A stretch of 64,000 bases of DNA from Berberis thunbergii (GCA_003290165.1 QNQO01000221.1:372001-436000), one strand, 5' to 3'. Positions 36,935 to 51,955 are shown, counted from the first letter of the stretch. Translations and numbers: made by a program. Notes: a model not told the origin generated them from the sequence alone.

Positions 36935-39900
36935 CTCTCAAAATGATTCTTGTCCTCAAGAATAAAAGGAAGGAAATTGATGATGCAAAGAGGGCCAATC
37001 TTCCCAAGTAGCGTCTTGAGGAGAACCATTAGACCAATGAACCAGCACTTGCGTGACGGCTTGATTGTGGCAAGGAACCAATCTGTGAGCAAGGATGGCG
37101 ATGGGCTCTGCTTGGATTTGACCACTTCATCGTCAAACGGCAGTGTAGGCTGAGGTATGTGATTTTGCCCTAATTTCTTTTTTAATTGAGAAACATGAAA
37201 AACTGGGTGAATTCGGGATGAAGCTGGGAGAAGAAGTTTGTAAGCAACCTCTCCTATCTCCACTCTGTGTTTATCTACATACCATTTCCTTATCTCTTGT
37301 GCTCTATGCAACTTCTCCTTGATAATGCCCAACATAGCAACTCTCTCTTCTAAGTAACCATTAACATCAGTAACATTGAGAGCGTCTGTTGGTGGTAATG
37401 CTAACAAAGGTGGGGAATACCCATACAAGGCCTTACAAGGGGAGGTATTTAAGCTTGAATGGTATGATGTATTAAACCAATGTTTTGCTAAATAAAGCCA
37501 GTTAGCCCATCGATTTGGAGCATGACCAGTCATACACCTCAGATAAGTTTCAATATATGCATTTGTTTTTTCTGTTTGTCCATCAGTCTGAGGGTGGTAG
37601 GAGGTGCTTAGGTTGATAGAAATACCCAGGGCAGTGAACAGTTGGGACCAGAATGTACTAGTAAAGACCTTATCCCTATCTGACACAATAGAAATTGGGA
37701 GACCATGCAACTTGTATACATTCTTCATAAACTGATCAGCTACCATAGATGCATTGTAAGGGTGTGGTAAACCCATGAAATGATTGTATTTGGAGAATCT
37801 GTCCACTACCACTAGTATAACAGACAACCGTTAGGATTTAGGTAAGCCTTCTATAAAGTCCATGGTGATGTGCTGCCACGCATGATCCGGGACTGGTAGA
37901 GGTTGGAGTAAACCCCCATATCAACTCTGGTCTCCTTTGTTTCTTTGACATGTGTCACACTCTAAGATGAGTTTAGTAAGGCAAGTCTTAAGACCTGACC
38001 AGTAGAAAAGTGATTTCATTCTCTGATAGGAAGCCATGATGCCAGAATGACCACCAATATTGGAACAATGAATTATAGAACAGAGTTGTTGTCTCAAGGG
38101 TCCATGACTGCCTATGTAGAGCCTTCCTTTGGATTTCAATAATCCATTGGACAAGGTGAAGTGAGGAATAACATCCTTATCTAGCAATAACTTGGCACAA
38201 ACCTCTTTAGCAAAAGTATCTTGCTCATAACTTTTCAACACCTCTGACAACCATTTAGGAGTGCATATAGATAAAGTTGTCAGTGAAGCCTCCTCTGGTT
38301 TTCTGGATAATGCATCAGCTGCTAGGTTTGTCGATCCCTTCTTATACCCAATGGTGTATTCATAGCCTAATAACATTTCAAGCCACTTTTTTTTGCATAA
38401 GTGTAGTCAATTTATGTGACAGAAAGTACTATATACTTTGATGATCAGTCAAAATAGTAAATTTAGATCCTAGCAAATAACATCTCCATTTTTGGACAAC
38501 TGATACAATAGCTAATAGTTCCTTTTCATATGTGGATAGGGTGATGAATTTGGGACCTAATGCTTTGCTAAAGTAAGCAATTGGATGACCCTCTTGAGAT
38601 AGGACAACCCCAATACCCGAAGAACAAACATCAATTTCTACTACAAAGGGTAAGTTGAAGTCATGTAACCTTAACACTAGGGTACTACACATTGTTTTTT
38701 TAAGCTATTGAAAGGCTTTCTTAGTAGTTTCAGTCCAAGTAAAAGATTTTTTTTTGAGTAGTTCAGTGAGGGGTTTTGCTATTATACCATAGTCCTTAAC
38801 AAACTTCCTATAATAGCCTGTTAAACCCAAAAAACCTCTGAGTGATTTGACTGAGGTAGGGGTAGGCCATAATTGCATAGAATGCACCTTACTAGGATCA
38901 GCAACCACACCATTTATGGTAATAATATGACCAAGGTATTCAAGGCTAGTTTGATCAAAAGAACATTTGGTTTTCTTAGCAAACAGAGAGTGTTGTCTCA
39001 AAGTAGTAAAAGTAATGTCTAGGTGGTTTAAATGAGATTCCAATGAGGGACTATAAATGAGTCTGTCATCAAAGAAGACAAGGATAAATTTTCAAAGATA
39101 GGGACCAAAAACTAAATTCATTAATGCCTGGAAGGTGGCAGGGGCATTTGTAAACCCAAAAGGCATAACTATGAATTCAAAATGACTATGATGGGTCCTA
39201 AAAACTGTCTTATGAATGTCATCTGGATTGCAAGCACTTGATGGTAACCTGACCTTAGATCAATCTTAGAAAAAAATCTTGGCTCCATGTAGTTCATCTA
39301 ATAACTCATCAATGAGGGGCATTGAAAACTTGTCCTTAATAGTCGTATCATTGAGCCTCCTATAATCCACACAAAACTTCCATGTTTGATCGTTTTTTCT
39401 TGACCAACAAGATAGGTGCAGCAAATGGGTTGTGAGATGGCCTAATCAACCCTTCTGATAGCATCTCCTTGATCATTTGTTCCACCACACTCTTATGTAA
39501 ATGAGGTAGTCTATATGGGGACTGAGAAGGGGGAATAGTATGTGGTTTAAGTGGTATTGAGTGATCTAGAGCTCTGGAAGGGGGTAACTTGGTAGGTGGT
39601 TGAAAGAGGTCATCATATTGAACTAACAACTCCATAATGGCAGGGTCACATTCAGAGTCAAATTTACTGGCAGTAAGAGAGAAAAAAAAAACAACCCAAA
39701 AAATAATGGCCAGATTTAGACCATATTCTATTGGTTGTTGATCAAGTCAAAAGAGATAAGGAAGCATGGCTTGTGACCCCCTTTAATGTAATTTTTTTGC
39801 CTTGGTGTATCAATGTAATTTGGAGTTCCTGTAGGTTGATAATGATATTGCCATATGGTTTCAGCCAGACCCCTCCCAACACCATATCAAACTCCCCTAG

Positions 39901-41240
39901 TTGTAAAACCCTTAAAGTACCTTCAAAATTGAATCCTTGCATTGTCCACTTGAGTGGATGACAGAGTTCACTGCTGACCACTTATTGCCCATTAGCTACC
40001 TTCACTAGCATATTGGGAGTGGATATTGAAGGCCATTGAGTTAGATGAATAATTCTAGGATCCACAAAGGAATGGGTACTCCCAGTATCCACTAAAATTT
40101 GAATTGGAACCTTTTTCACTAGCCCTTGTAATAGTATGGTATTAGAGGAGTGGTTTCCCATCAGAGCATGTATGAATATTTCCATTTCAGTAGGAATTTT
40201 TTGGGCCAAATCTTCTATTTCCATGACACCCTCACTGTCTATAGAATTTCCATTTTCCCCAGCTGCCAATAAGTAAATATGTTGTTTCTTGCAAAAATGT
40301 CCAGGTTTGTACACTTCATCACAATGATAGTACAAACCGTATTCTCTTCTTATCCTCATTTGTTCTTGTGAAATTCTTCTTATAGGAGGATTGATGTTGT
40401 TGGCTTTGTATTGTGGTGGTGTTGACAATAAGGGAGCCTTATTGACAGAAGAGTTGGAAATTTGGTCTAACATAGATGGTTTAGCTTGGCTAGTGAGTGA
40501 AGGAGTATTGTAAAATTTGTTCTTAGACCAAGAATTTGAAGAAAAAGATTGGGTTTGGTTGTTCTTGGAATGGGATGAAGTGGTATGTGTTGTTGGTGGT
40601 TGGATACACCCTTCTTGCATCTTGGCTAAGGATAATGCATGAGCAAGATTGCTAGGGTTGAACATTTGTACCACTCTTTTGATTTCAGGCTTTAAACCAC
40701 TAATAAAACTAATGACAAAATAAGATTCAGAGAGAGTTGGGTTAGACATTACCATCCAAGCCTTTAATTCCTCAAATTGTTCCAGATAAGCATCAATAGT
40801 CTGATCTTGGTAAAGCTTGTTGAACCTGTCAACATAGTTGTCTTGAAGAGAGTCTACAAATCTGATACACATATCATGAATCATCTGATTTCATCTGATT
40901 GTAATTTTTCCTACTTGGTAATCTAGAAACCATGTATCTGCTCTGTCATCAAAGTGCAGTGAAGCCATTACCACCTTGTCATCCTCTCCAACCTTGTGTA
41001 GTTGAAAGTATCTTTCACATTTCTTAACCCAAGATTTGGGGTTACTTCCATCAAAATGTGGAAAATCTAGGCGAGGGAATATATATTAAGGGTTACCTTA
41101 TCCATTGGCATGGTGATGGCCCTGTTCTGATCTCATTGGATGTGCATTGGAACCAAGTGAATGTGAGTTACTAGCCTCTCCCACTTGGATATTCTACTGA
41201 TTGGAGGCCAAATGCAAGATTTGTGTCATCATCTGATCTA
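36935..41240 (-). pseudogene. Chromovirus gag-pol remnant (in copy A)
   Basis: Minus-strand order: gag from about 41240 (FPHFDGSNPKSWVKKCERYF, then FEELKAWMVMSNPTLSESYF at about 40790), a knuckle whose first cysteine is tyrosine (YYHCDEVYKPGHFC, about 40300), protease (LVDTGSTHSFVD, about 40080), reverse transcriptase (PYRLPHLHKSVVEQMIKEML, about 39500; LEYLGHIITINGVV, about 38930), RNase H (about 38430-38690), integrase zinc motif (HCSNIGGHSG ... CDTCQRNKG, about 37930-38075), integrase core (VSDRDKVFTSTFW, about 37675; [18 protein letters not shown], about 37560) and a frame-shifted chromodomain (ATWEDWPSLHHQFPSF). Multiple stops and frameshifts make it inactive. Confidence 0.85.
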
Positions 41241-41399
41241 TCTTTCTCTCAGTGGATTAATCTATTTACATCCTTTTTTAGGAGATCAATCTGCCCATTG
41301 GTTTCTAAGGTTTGTTTTCTTGATTCCTTTATGAAGCATTCCATTTCTTTAGCTCTTGTTTCCATGTTTGATTCCCAAGATGGCTGCTTTGATACCAAT

Positions 41400-41850
41400 T
41401 GTCACGACCTTGTGATGATTGGGTTGAACAGACAACTAGTATGAACTCTGAAGAACTGAAATTAATGGTGAAATAGAAAAGAATATGGTAACAGAAACAA
41501 GAAAGAATATTCTCTCCAAGAGAGCCAGGGGTAGAAGAAGAAGTTTCAATGTTTACTCTTGATGAAAACTTATTACAAAGCATCACCTCCTTATATAAGT
41601 GAGGTAAACAACAATTCACTTCAATCATCCAATAGGAGGTTGACACATGTACAATGACTTTCCACTTTCTAACAACCTCAACAACCAATTAACAACCACA
41701 TGGCAGAGTAAATGTCTTAAATGCCTTTTACAACGGTCACCCCATTTAAACCATTTTAGCCTCTTTACTTGAGCAACCTTATCTGATTTGAATTCCCCAA
41801 ATTGCTGAATCTCTAGTTCTTTTGGATAATTTCAGGTATTGGCCGTGACA
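41400..41850 (-). repeat. 5' LTR of the chromovirus in PRP31 copy A
   Basis: 451 bp, followed in element orientation by the TGGTATCAAAGC primer site. Confidence 0.85.
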
Positions 41851-42338
41851 TTTTCCCAAGTTGCACAACACGCAGCGTTACATAGACATATATAATGCAC
41901 AAGGTAAAACGTGCAATTCACAAAAGACTTCAATTTATACTTCACTTTGGACCTAGGCCAGCAATACTTGGGCATACGCTCTCCAAGGAAGAATATCAGC
42001 TTGTAGTTGATTGTAATTTGCTTTCGGTTGACATTGACAAAGAGATTGCAATGATCACTAATTTTCGCTATCACAACTATGGCTCAAAGTTTCCAGAACT
42101 CGAGTCTTTTGTGCCATATCCAGTTGATTATGCTAGGTATGTAAAGAGGGTTGCAACTCGGAAGGATTTAACTGTTGTTGATCCCATGATATTGTCTTCT
42201 GATATGCTTATGACTCTTTCTTGGGTGGCACTGAGTACTAGTTGGAATACTAGTGGGAAACAACTTAGTGAAGAGGAACTTAAGAAGACAATTAACGCAT
42301 GTGATCGGGTTCTCGATCTTAATGCAGAGAAGATGAAG

Positions 42339-42513
42339 GCAAAATTCTAAATGTCGAGGAAATGAGCAAGGAAACCAGCGAGGAAAGTGAGGTGGAGGGG
42401 GGTGAACCGTTCACCCCTTTGGGATGCGCGCGCAAAAAACAATGGCTCGCATCCCTCCACCCCACTTCCCTCGCTGGTTTCCTCGCTCATTTCCTCGCCA
42501 TGTAGAATAACTC
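42339..42513. mobile_element. Mutator-like foldback MITE, copy 1 (TCGAGGG family)
   Basis: 175 bp, nearly all inverted repeat: GCAAAATTCTAAATGTCGAG at the left and GAGTTATTCTACATGGCGAG in reverse at the right, then GAAATGAGC(A/G)AGGAAACCAG on both arms. The duplication GAAGATGAAG (42329-42338, 42514-42523) is 9-10 bp, as for Mutator-like elements. Precise removal rejoins the PRP31 frame (LNAEKMK/IVKFVES). Confidence 0.9.
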
Positions 42514-43041
42514 GAAGATGAAGATTGTTAAATTTGTTGAGAGTAAAATGGTAATATTTGGACCGACTCTTGCTGCTTTAGTTGGTAGTAGGGTTGCCGC
42601 GAAGCTGGTTACTACTGCTGGTGGTCTTTCATCATTGTCAAGTATGCCAGCTTGGGGCAAGGCCTAGGGTTTGTCATGGTGGATATGTTGAGCAGAATCA
42701 ATTTACTGGAGGGAACTTCAAAGTTTAAGGAGGTATGTTAGCCGGGAATTGGCTGGGAAAGTGTTCTTGCTGCACGAATGGACTCTGTTAGAGGGGATCC
42801 AACAGGTTGGACTGGAAGGACAATGCTGGAGGAGATTGTTAAGAAAGTTGAGAAGAGGCAGCCGAAACCTCCTGCAATGTCCTTACCAATTGCAGGTTAT
42901 GAGTGCAAGAAGAAGAGAAGTAGTCGGCATGAACTTGGTCCAAGAGCTTCTATGAAGTCCAAGAAAGAGCGCAGTGGTACTACTTCAGAATTAATTACGA
43001 ATTTGGCACAAAGTTTTGAGGGATTTGGGTACTGTTCCTAA

Positions 43042-43400
43042 AAGTATTTCAAGATCAAGAAGACCTGAACTATCCCAAGGAATTTACTTGCACCAAGTTA
43101 TTTCTTTTCTGTAGTAATAAAATAAGTTTGTCTCCATTGAAGGATTTTTAAACCATAAACTAAACCAATCGACTGCATTGAGAATGACATGCTTGCTGTG
43201 TACTAAATATGAGTCGAATTTTGATGTAGTACACAACTCACAGTTTCTCCTTAATTCACTTATAGAGGATTCATTGCAAAGCTATAGTTACATTTTCATA
43301 TTCAAACGTAGATATATCTCAAATCTGTTATTCTTTCGAAAACCCGCAAGAAATACCATCATGAAACATGCATGATTCAAATCCAACATCTCAATTTTAC
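43042..43400 (+). other. 3' flank of PRP31 copy A, shared with copy B
   Basis: Sequence after the stop (AAGTTATTTCTTTT, ACTAAACCAATSGA, CAGTTTCTCCTT words) aligns with 55140-55360 downstream of copy B. The duplication therefore included flanking DNA and was not by retroposition of a spliced mRNA alone. Confidence 0.6.
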
Positions 43401-44390
43401 TTAATGTTCATTCAAATTTAATAAAACAGATCATTTCATCTAACCCCTCACAGATGAAGCATTCCTTGGACTCGAGGAATGATTAGTCTTGGGAATAAGT
43501 TGACTCATAATACGACTTGTCTCCATTACTTTCACCTTGTTCATTGATGAAGCAATCGCTCATAAATGCTGATGATTGATCACAACTGACAAAAAGATTA
43601 GGATGAGAATTCTCATTGTTGTTTTCATCAAGTTAACCCATATTACTGTTTATTGTGTTATGTCGATCTTTGGTTGTGTTTCTTAAAGTTTCCATCTCGC
43701 CGACATGATCCTTGAATCCCTTCTTCACTACATATACTCATCTAGTACAATACTATCTCCGTACTGATCACGCCACAACCTTAACACAAAATCAAAACAG
43801 ACAGTCAGCTACCATGTTCAAGTATCTAAAACAACAAGAAGACTTGCTTACTTGGGAAAGAACTTCAAGTTAGCTTGTCCACTGAAAGCCTAGTTAAAAT
43901 TTGCTTCAATTTGATTAGCATGAATTGAACATAGCAAGCGAATTCCAGCAAACATATGTAAAGATAATAAACAACACAAAATAAATAAATAAATAAATAA
44001 ATTTAAAAAAAAACAGAAGAAAAACTGTGTTTCTCTTCCAAAATATGTGGTTCTCGTTCAAAGATAATAAACGACAGATAGAGTTTGAAGGTTCGAGTTC
44101 TGTGTCAATCGAGTTAAGTCTGGATTAGCAACAACACTTTCTTCATGTTATCTCCCAACACCTTCAGTAGAAATATGTCAAATTGCCAATATCAGATGCA
44201 GTCTCTTATAACTAAAATTATACGAAAAAAAAAAATCCCTTGATCATCTGATCTCTCCCTGAATTGGAAAGGTGTCTCTACGGGTATTACAAGGACTACA
44301 TTGGCCGATTTTTACAGAATCATCCCGTAAATCAGAGTTTAATCAGAGTACTGTTGATGCTCTTACTAAACAAATGCGCCATCTACAGCA
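43400..44390. other. Intergenic stretch, nothing recognised
   Basis: AT-rich DNA with an AAATAAAT run near 43985 and an A10 tract near 44226. No coding or transposon feature was identified. Confidence 0.4.
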
Positions 44391-44394
44391 TAGC

Positions 44395-44690
44395 ATTGAG
44401 CTAGATTGTTGGCTAGCTCGTTCAAGCATCTAGCCCTAGGCACTAAGAATGAATTTTTTTTGTTTTTTTGCATGTATTGTCCAAATCTAAAATATCAAAA
44501 TGACACTAGAATAAGTAAAAGTCTTTCTGGAACTGATATACTCTACCTGACCATCCCTCGACAAACGATGGTCTCTAACCCATTGTTTCTTCCCCTTCTT
44601 AAGGCTTTTAGTGTTGCACAAAACTAATGTGCCTCAGAACTACTACGAACAGGACTTCCAAGTTTGTCTCGGCCTTGTGAATACAAAAGT
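44395..44690 (-). pseudogene. Degenerate RNase H-like (RVT_3) remnant, second copy
   Basis: Minus strand reads SSSEAHQFCATLKALRRGRN, then broken sequence ending CLNELANNLAQ. This resembles the E(A)-A---AL--G and N--A--LA motifs of RNase H-like domains. It aligns with 18975-19205. There are several stops; the parent could be a LINE or a host RVT_3 gene. Confidence 0.35.
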
Positions 44691-45439
44691 TTGTTTGCTA
44701 CATATCCACAACAACTATTCCAACAGATCATCTTCGATCTGCTCCTGTTCAAATCTGCATCCACATAAATGAACGATGAACCAATTTTGCTTCTTGTTGT
44801 GGCAGTCTATACTGAGCGTGATCCTTTTTTTCTGTAACGTGAAGTTGTGGTTGGTTATTGTCCATCTAACTCTGCTGAGAGGGTTGTGTGTTGAAAGCAT
44901 TGATCCAGGCTTCTCATTTTCTCCATGAACTTGACTGGTACTAATTTATCCATTGCTAAAAATTACATTGTTTATCGATTGCCAAAGTATCTAGTATATC
45001 AAAGTAGTACTAAAGTGACCCTTGTGAAGGTTGGGGACTTTGTCAAGGAGTTTACAAAGAAAAGTCAGATTATATTATCATCATTGCTATTACTATGTAG
45101 TACTTTTATTTTTGTCGTAGATTTTCAATTGTAAATTTTTTCCAATCATATAAATTTTTTTTTGGGGGGGAGCAAAAAAATTAATTTTAGTTAACATACA
45201 GATATTGATTGGTTTGTAGTTTTTGAATATATATGGGTTGTGACAATGAACTTTCAATCCTTCTACGTATCGAGGGAGGGAACGAGGTAGGGAGCGAGGA
45301 TGCTCCCTCGCACGTCGTCCTGCGTCGTGTCTCGCACGTCGTCCTGCGTGGATTCAAAAAAAAAAAAAAATGAAAAAAACAAGAGGGAATCGAAATTTTT
45401 GGGGAGAAAATGAGGGAACCTCTCCCTCTCCCCATTTCC

Positions 45440-45671
45440 ATCTCCACAGAGACAGAGACAGAGTCTTCCCTAACAAGCTTTTCGTTTGAGGTTCTTCATC
45501 TCTCCCTCTATCTGTATCTCCATTTCTAACTTTCTTTCAATGTATTGAAAGTCCTACCTAATATTATTCTGTGTTGTTGTGTTTTGATGATGTTGTTGAA
45601 GGTCTCTCATGGTCTGTGGACGAGAAGTCTTTGAAGGATGCTTTCTCTTCTTTTGGAGAGGTCACTGAAGG
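45440..45671 (+). pseudogene. Glycine-rich RNA-binding protein (RRM) fragment, left arm
   Basis: Exon 1 end: VFPNKLFV then a TGA stop where the right arm has a glycine codon (GTTTGAG versus GTTGGAG at about 45487). Exon 2 (after TTGAAG acceptor, about 45602-45671): GLSWSVDEKSLKDAFSSFGE then VTE and a GT donor. Together they form the N-terminal half of an RRM (RNP-2 KLFVGGLSW), as in plant glycine-rich RNA-binding proteins. The rest of the RRM (RNP-1) and the Gly-rich tail are missing. Confidence 0.75.
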
Positions 45672-45839
45672 TAATAACACTTACCCATTTTCCCAAAATG
45701 AACAAATATGTTGTGCCCTTCACATGTTTGATGAAATGCTTCAATGAAAATTCTCCTTGTATTTGAGCCCCATTTCTTAGCAAGTGTGTTTGGTTCAAAA
45801 ATCCTCTTCACTGGTTCAAAAATCCTAACTTTGGTTCAA

Positions 45840-45848
45840 AAACCCTAA
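45840..45848 (+). promoter_or_regulatory. Telo-box upstream of the KRR1 fragment
   Basis: AAACCCTAA, the plant telo-box, 70 bp upstream of the KRR1 ATG. Telo-boxes are common in promoters of ribosome-biogenesis genes, which fits KRR1, so its own promoter was probably captured. The right arm carries the same box. Confidence 0.5.
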
Positions 45849-45918
45849 CTTTACTTCCATTCTTCCTCACTATCAGCTCACACTGCAAGTTAAACGATAC
45901 AGTAACCCAAACATCAAT

Positions 45919-48275
<2,357 letters not shown>

Positions 48276-48299
48276 AAGTCCAAGAAATCCAAGTCTTAG

Positions 48300-49405
48300 C
48301 TGACTACTTAAGAGATAATTGCAAGATGATAATTGGATTTTTTTTTGGTTACGGTTTAATGGGATTTTATTCATATCTTTCCCAAGGTACATTGCAAGGT
48401 GAATATTGTAAGTCGTGTTAATGTTTGAAGATTCTGCACATATTCAAGTCCACAGAGAAACTCACGATGGAGAAAATTATGATTGCTATATGTTAATTTA
48501 CTTTCAGTTTTTGGCAATTTTATTTTCACGAGCAACACCATAACAAAGAAGGTTGTGCATAAAGTGATGACATGAAAATGAAAATTCTAGTAATAAACAG
48601 ACATCATGGCAGCAATTGCATAAATGCGTACATATGAAAATTCAACAATACTGAGGTTAAAGAATAAGCTAATTTTGTAGGGTATCCAGTGATCATTTTT
48701 ACTCGAAATCAGCCTCTTCAGGATACCCCGGTCGCTAAAAAAAGTTTCACTTTTCACTCGTATAAAAATAGTGATGTTTTTCAATTTAACAGTGAGTTTC
48801 ACTTTTCACTCGTATATATTCGAATGTCGAAATGGTAATATCAGTTTTCTCAATACTAGACGGATTTGGCAGAAACATGTAGAACTATCCCTCATAAATT
48901 GATCATTCAGGTATGAAATGAGGTCTCCACCAAATATCACCTTATGTTAGATCTGTACAACATTCATTTTGCAATTTGATTCTAGTGACTTCTAAACTAA
49001 ATTTCAATCATAATAGCCGAAGTGCAGGCTTAAAGAGAAAATGGATCATATAGGATATCTATATGAACATGCATCAATATGTTCTAAGAAAGCAATGGGT
49101 CACAACACAACTTTGGTTTTGTGGCGATAATATACAGACGAAAATGGTTTTACAAGTAAGAGATTCAACGACTTTTCACTTGTGACTTCCTTGTCAACGA
49201 AGATCAGCTCTTCTTTTCTTTTTTAATGAGAAGCTCTGTTGGTTTCTAGTATAGAAAAACACAAAATCCTAACAGCAGCATGTGTTAGTTCATCTTGATG
49301 TTCACAGACGGATCCATTTGCTATACCTGTTAATGCCATAAAGTAAGATTGTTAAATCAAAAGCGTGGACAAAGGGTGGACAAAGGATGATAGCAACACA
49401 TGTAC
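48300..49405. other. Core of the Mutator-like structure, no gene recognised
   Basis: AT-rich DNA downstream of the KRR1 tail; partly probable KRR1 3' flank. A duplicated GTGAGTTTCACTTTTCACTCGTAT-type word occurs at about 48745 and 48793. Confidence 0.35.
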
Positions 49406-49409
49406 ATGC

Positions 49410-49828
49410 CTGCTGGGTCATGAGGATCTCTACTGCAACACTTGAATCCCCATCAGCAGCTGCAAGAGTAACTTCTACTTGCATCTGCATCATAGGTCAC
49501 ACATACATTTTACAAACGAGATGATAATTGATAACTAATGATTGCAAATTCTAAATCCCTCTAGGCACTGTAACATCATTATTTGGTTGGCATCATGGCT
49601 CATAAGCTAAAAGGATATCAGCGTACCCTTTCAAAACCCATTGCTACAAGTTTTTCGATCTCTTGACTGAATATAACCTCCTGCAAAATCAAGCAAAAAT
49701 ATGAAATGCTTGCTAACCACATGCTACCCAAAGAATTTGACGTGTCAAACTCGCAACATAGGACGGTAAAAACCTGCTGATCTGCAAGAGTTCCTGCGAC
49801 TGCTGCTGCATTATCCACGGCAGAGTGC
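49410..49828 (-). pseudogene. UBA-domain exons, resembling the C-terminus of a rhomboid-like protein
   Basis: Three minus-strand exons: 49828-49774 (HSAVDNAAAVAGTLADQQ), 49680-49627 (EVIFSQEIEKLVAMGFER) and 49484-49410 (MQVEVTLAAADGDSSVAVEI, LMTQQ). They join to a full UBA domain (IEKLVAMGF ... AL-AADGD---AVEILM), a ubiquitin-binding three-helix fold. The order matches what I remember of the C-terminus of Arabidopsis rhomboid-like 15, but other UBA proteins are possible. The last exon ends at GC rather than GT if a donor follows QQ, or reads on to a stop. The upstream part of the gene was not found, so it is a captured fragment. Confidence 0.6.
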
Positions 49829-49834
49829 CTAAAA

Positions 49835-51093
49835 ACAATTAAACAACAAGAGCGTTATAGAAAATAGAAATATGTCAGCAAGCAAACAGGCAATGCCAGA
49901 TTTTCCCTAAATGGTTATACAATCTGTCTGTTCTTATGAATTTTGCTAGTATGACTGGTACAGCCCCCTAGCTACAGGATCCCCTAAATCTCAACCATTG
50001 ATCATGCATTGAGATGTGTAATGTTACAAGTTCCTGTGTAAAGTAAAAGAACTGCTTATGACCATCAGTTCTTAGTAAAAGGACTGCAAGTATGTGTCAT
50101 TTCTCAAGGTTTTACTAACTTATACAACATACTAGAGCCTAAAAAACCATTGTTGCAAAATTTGCATGACAAATGTTGAGGAAAGCTACATACGTATCTC
50201 CAACAGTCTCCAACAAAATGAAACGGCATCCAAGAACTTCTAATACCTCAGAGACGTAATTCAGCAACTCAGAAATGGACCTCAAGACTTCTCAAGAGAA
50301 ACATCAGAGCCTGATCTGATTAGTGGTCACTTGCAGAAGTCTCTGTTGTTTGTAACGCTTCCTTGGGCCTTCTATACAACAAAAAGGGCAAGCCATGCAA
50401 TCCTCAATAGCCCACTGTTAGAAAAGTGCGGAATGAGCATGCGAAACCAGTACGGGTAATAAGGCCCTAGCAGTTTGAGCAGTACAAAGAAAGATGCCAT
50501 AACACCCAGATGCCATGCGTAATCTCCTTCCTGATAACCAAATGCTCTTATTCAATCATCATGTAGATAGACATTCAGGTAGGAATTCACAAAAGACAAG
50601 TTCCAAAAAATCTATGCCCATAGCAGGATAGACCACCCAAGAGTTCTCAAAAAGTGACCTCACTATAAAATACTGCCTTGAGCCCACATTGGTCAAGTGC
50701 ATGACATATTCCTTTGTCCATTTCTATATTAAAGTATAGATTCGATGATTCTATTGCTAAGCAATTCATACTATCGTAATTCATATTTCTTCAACAAAAT
50801 ACAGAAGTGGGTTACCTACCATCTTCTGCTAAGTTGATGACAACATAAGATCTAGAGTATTTCTCAACTATAACCAACACTGATGATCAATGTGACCCAA
50901 ACTCAACTAACAATATGATTCCTTACATTCAGATACCAATATATCCGACATTTGCATAAGATACACGAAGGACATGATAAGACCACCGGCCTGGATATGA
51001 ACATATATATAACAATATGACACTGGACCAAGCATGGGATGAAGCCTAATGGATCAAATTAACCTCAAGTTTACAGACACTGTATATACATTT
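49835..51093. other. Core of the Mutator-like structure, mostly unassigned
   Basis: No complete gene. A possible minus-strand exon near 50280-50205 reads LNYVSEVLEVLGCRFILLET before a GT; I cannot name it. The remainder is AT-rich. Confidence 0.3.
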
Positions 51094-51404
51094 TCAACCT
51101 ACGAAGAGCAATAAGTGACAACAATCAAAGAAAAACTATGGAGAACACTATTTGCAGAGTAACATTGAAAAATTCTACCAATTTTGTTTTCAAAATCATA
51201 TGATATTAGAGTGCCTCTATGCCAGACCAAATAAATAATGGGGTCATTTCAATTCTTAATAACAAGCTCTGGCTGAGAAAAAAAACCTCCTTTTTAATAT
51301 GGAAAAATGGAAATTTTTATTCTCAGGGACATTTCAACAAGCAATTTGCAAACAACTTACCAGATTGAGCTCACATGATATCCCATGCTGTTTCAATGCA
51401 CCTC

Positions 51405-51734
51405 TCACACTAGGCCAAACATCCTGCAAGTATTTCTCTGAACGGGTCCCAAAAACACTTTAAGATTACCAAAAACACAACCCCATTCTTCCAAAAAAAA
51501 AAAAAGACTCAACTCACCTCTGTATTGAGGGAACAAAGTGGAGAAAGAGCTGACTTCGAGCATCCCTCCTTCATTCCAAGCAGGATCAAACTTCTCAACC
51601 TTCCAATGGTCGATGCTCTCATCATCCCAGGGCTTCGGCTTATCGTGTTTCCCTTTGTGCCTTGGTTTCGACCTCACTTCCACCCTCTCTTCTTCTCCTT
51701 CACCGTCTTCTTCGAAATCCCTCTTTTTGCCCAT
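51405..51734 (-). pseudogene. KRR1: KRR1 exons 1-2 in inverted orientation
   Basis: Minus-strand copy of the first KRR1 exon (51734-51518) and second exon (about 51437-51361), with GT-AG borders kept. The only protein change noted in exon 1 is EEDGEGEEER for EEGSEGEEER. Exons 3 onward are missing. It faces the plus-strand copy, so transcripts from the two would converge. Confidence 0.8.
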
Positions 51735-51955
51735 ATTGATGTTTGGGTTACTGTATCGTTTAACTTGCAGTGTGAGCTGATAGTGAGGAAGAATGGAAGT
51801 AAAGTTAGGGTTTTTGAACCAAAGTTAGGATTTTTGAACCAGTGAAGAGGATTTTTGAACCAACACACTTACTAAGAAATGGGGCTCAAATACAAGGAGA
51901 ATTTTCATTGAAGCATTTCATCAAACATGTGAAAGGCACAACATATTTGTTCATT

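Larger units (their letters stand above)
36498..41850 (-). mobile_element. Ty3-gypsy chromovirus inserted in PRP31 copy A
   Basis: LTRs 36498-36926 and 41400-41850, both TGTCACG...CGTGACA-like on the plus strand. The element runs on the minus strand: next to the right LTR the reverse strand reads ATTGGTATCAAAGC (primer site). The 5-bp flanks TCTTC and TTTTC are a target duplication with one substitution; removing the element rejoins the PRP31 frame (..DLEESLPKLHNTQRY..). It is older than the 12-18 kb element: LTRs differ by substitutions and a 20-bp gap, and the coding part has many stops. Confidence 0.9.
36240..43041 (+). pseudogene. PRP31-like splicing-factor gene, copy A, disrupted
   Basis: Decayed relative of PRP31, the U4/U6 snRNP protein with a NOSIC/Nop domain. 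36240-36497 holds 5' flank plus a broken N-terminus aligning with copy B (CCTCTTAATYAAGAAAACCA). The chromovirus at 36498-41850 then splits it. 41851-42338 resumes with PKLHNTQRYIDIYNAQ, shifts frame, then reads FPELESFVPYPVDYARYVKR and the Nop-domain part LSEEELKKTINACDRVLDLN. A 175-bp MITE interrupts at 42339-42513, after which KFVESKMVIFGPTLAALVGS and AGGLSSLSSMPAW follow. A segment is then missing and the C-terminal part (MDSVRGDPTGWTGRTMLEEI) ends at a stop near 43041. No intron is apparent. Confidence 0.8.
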
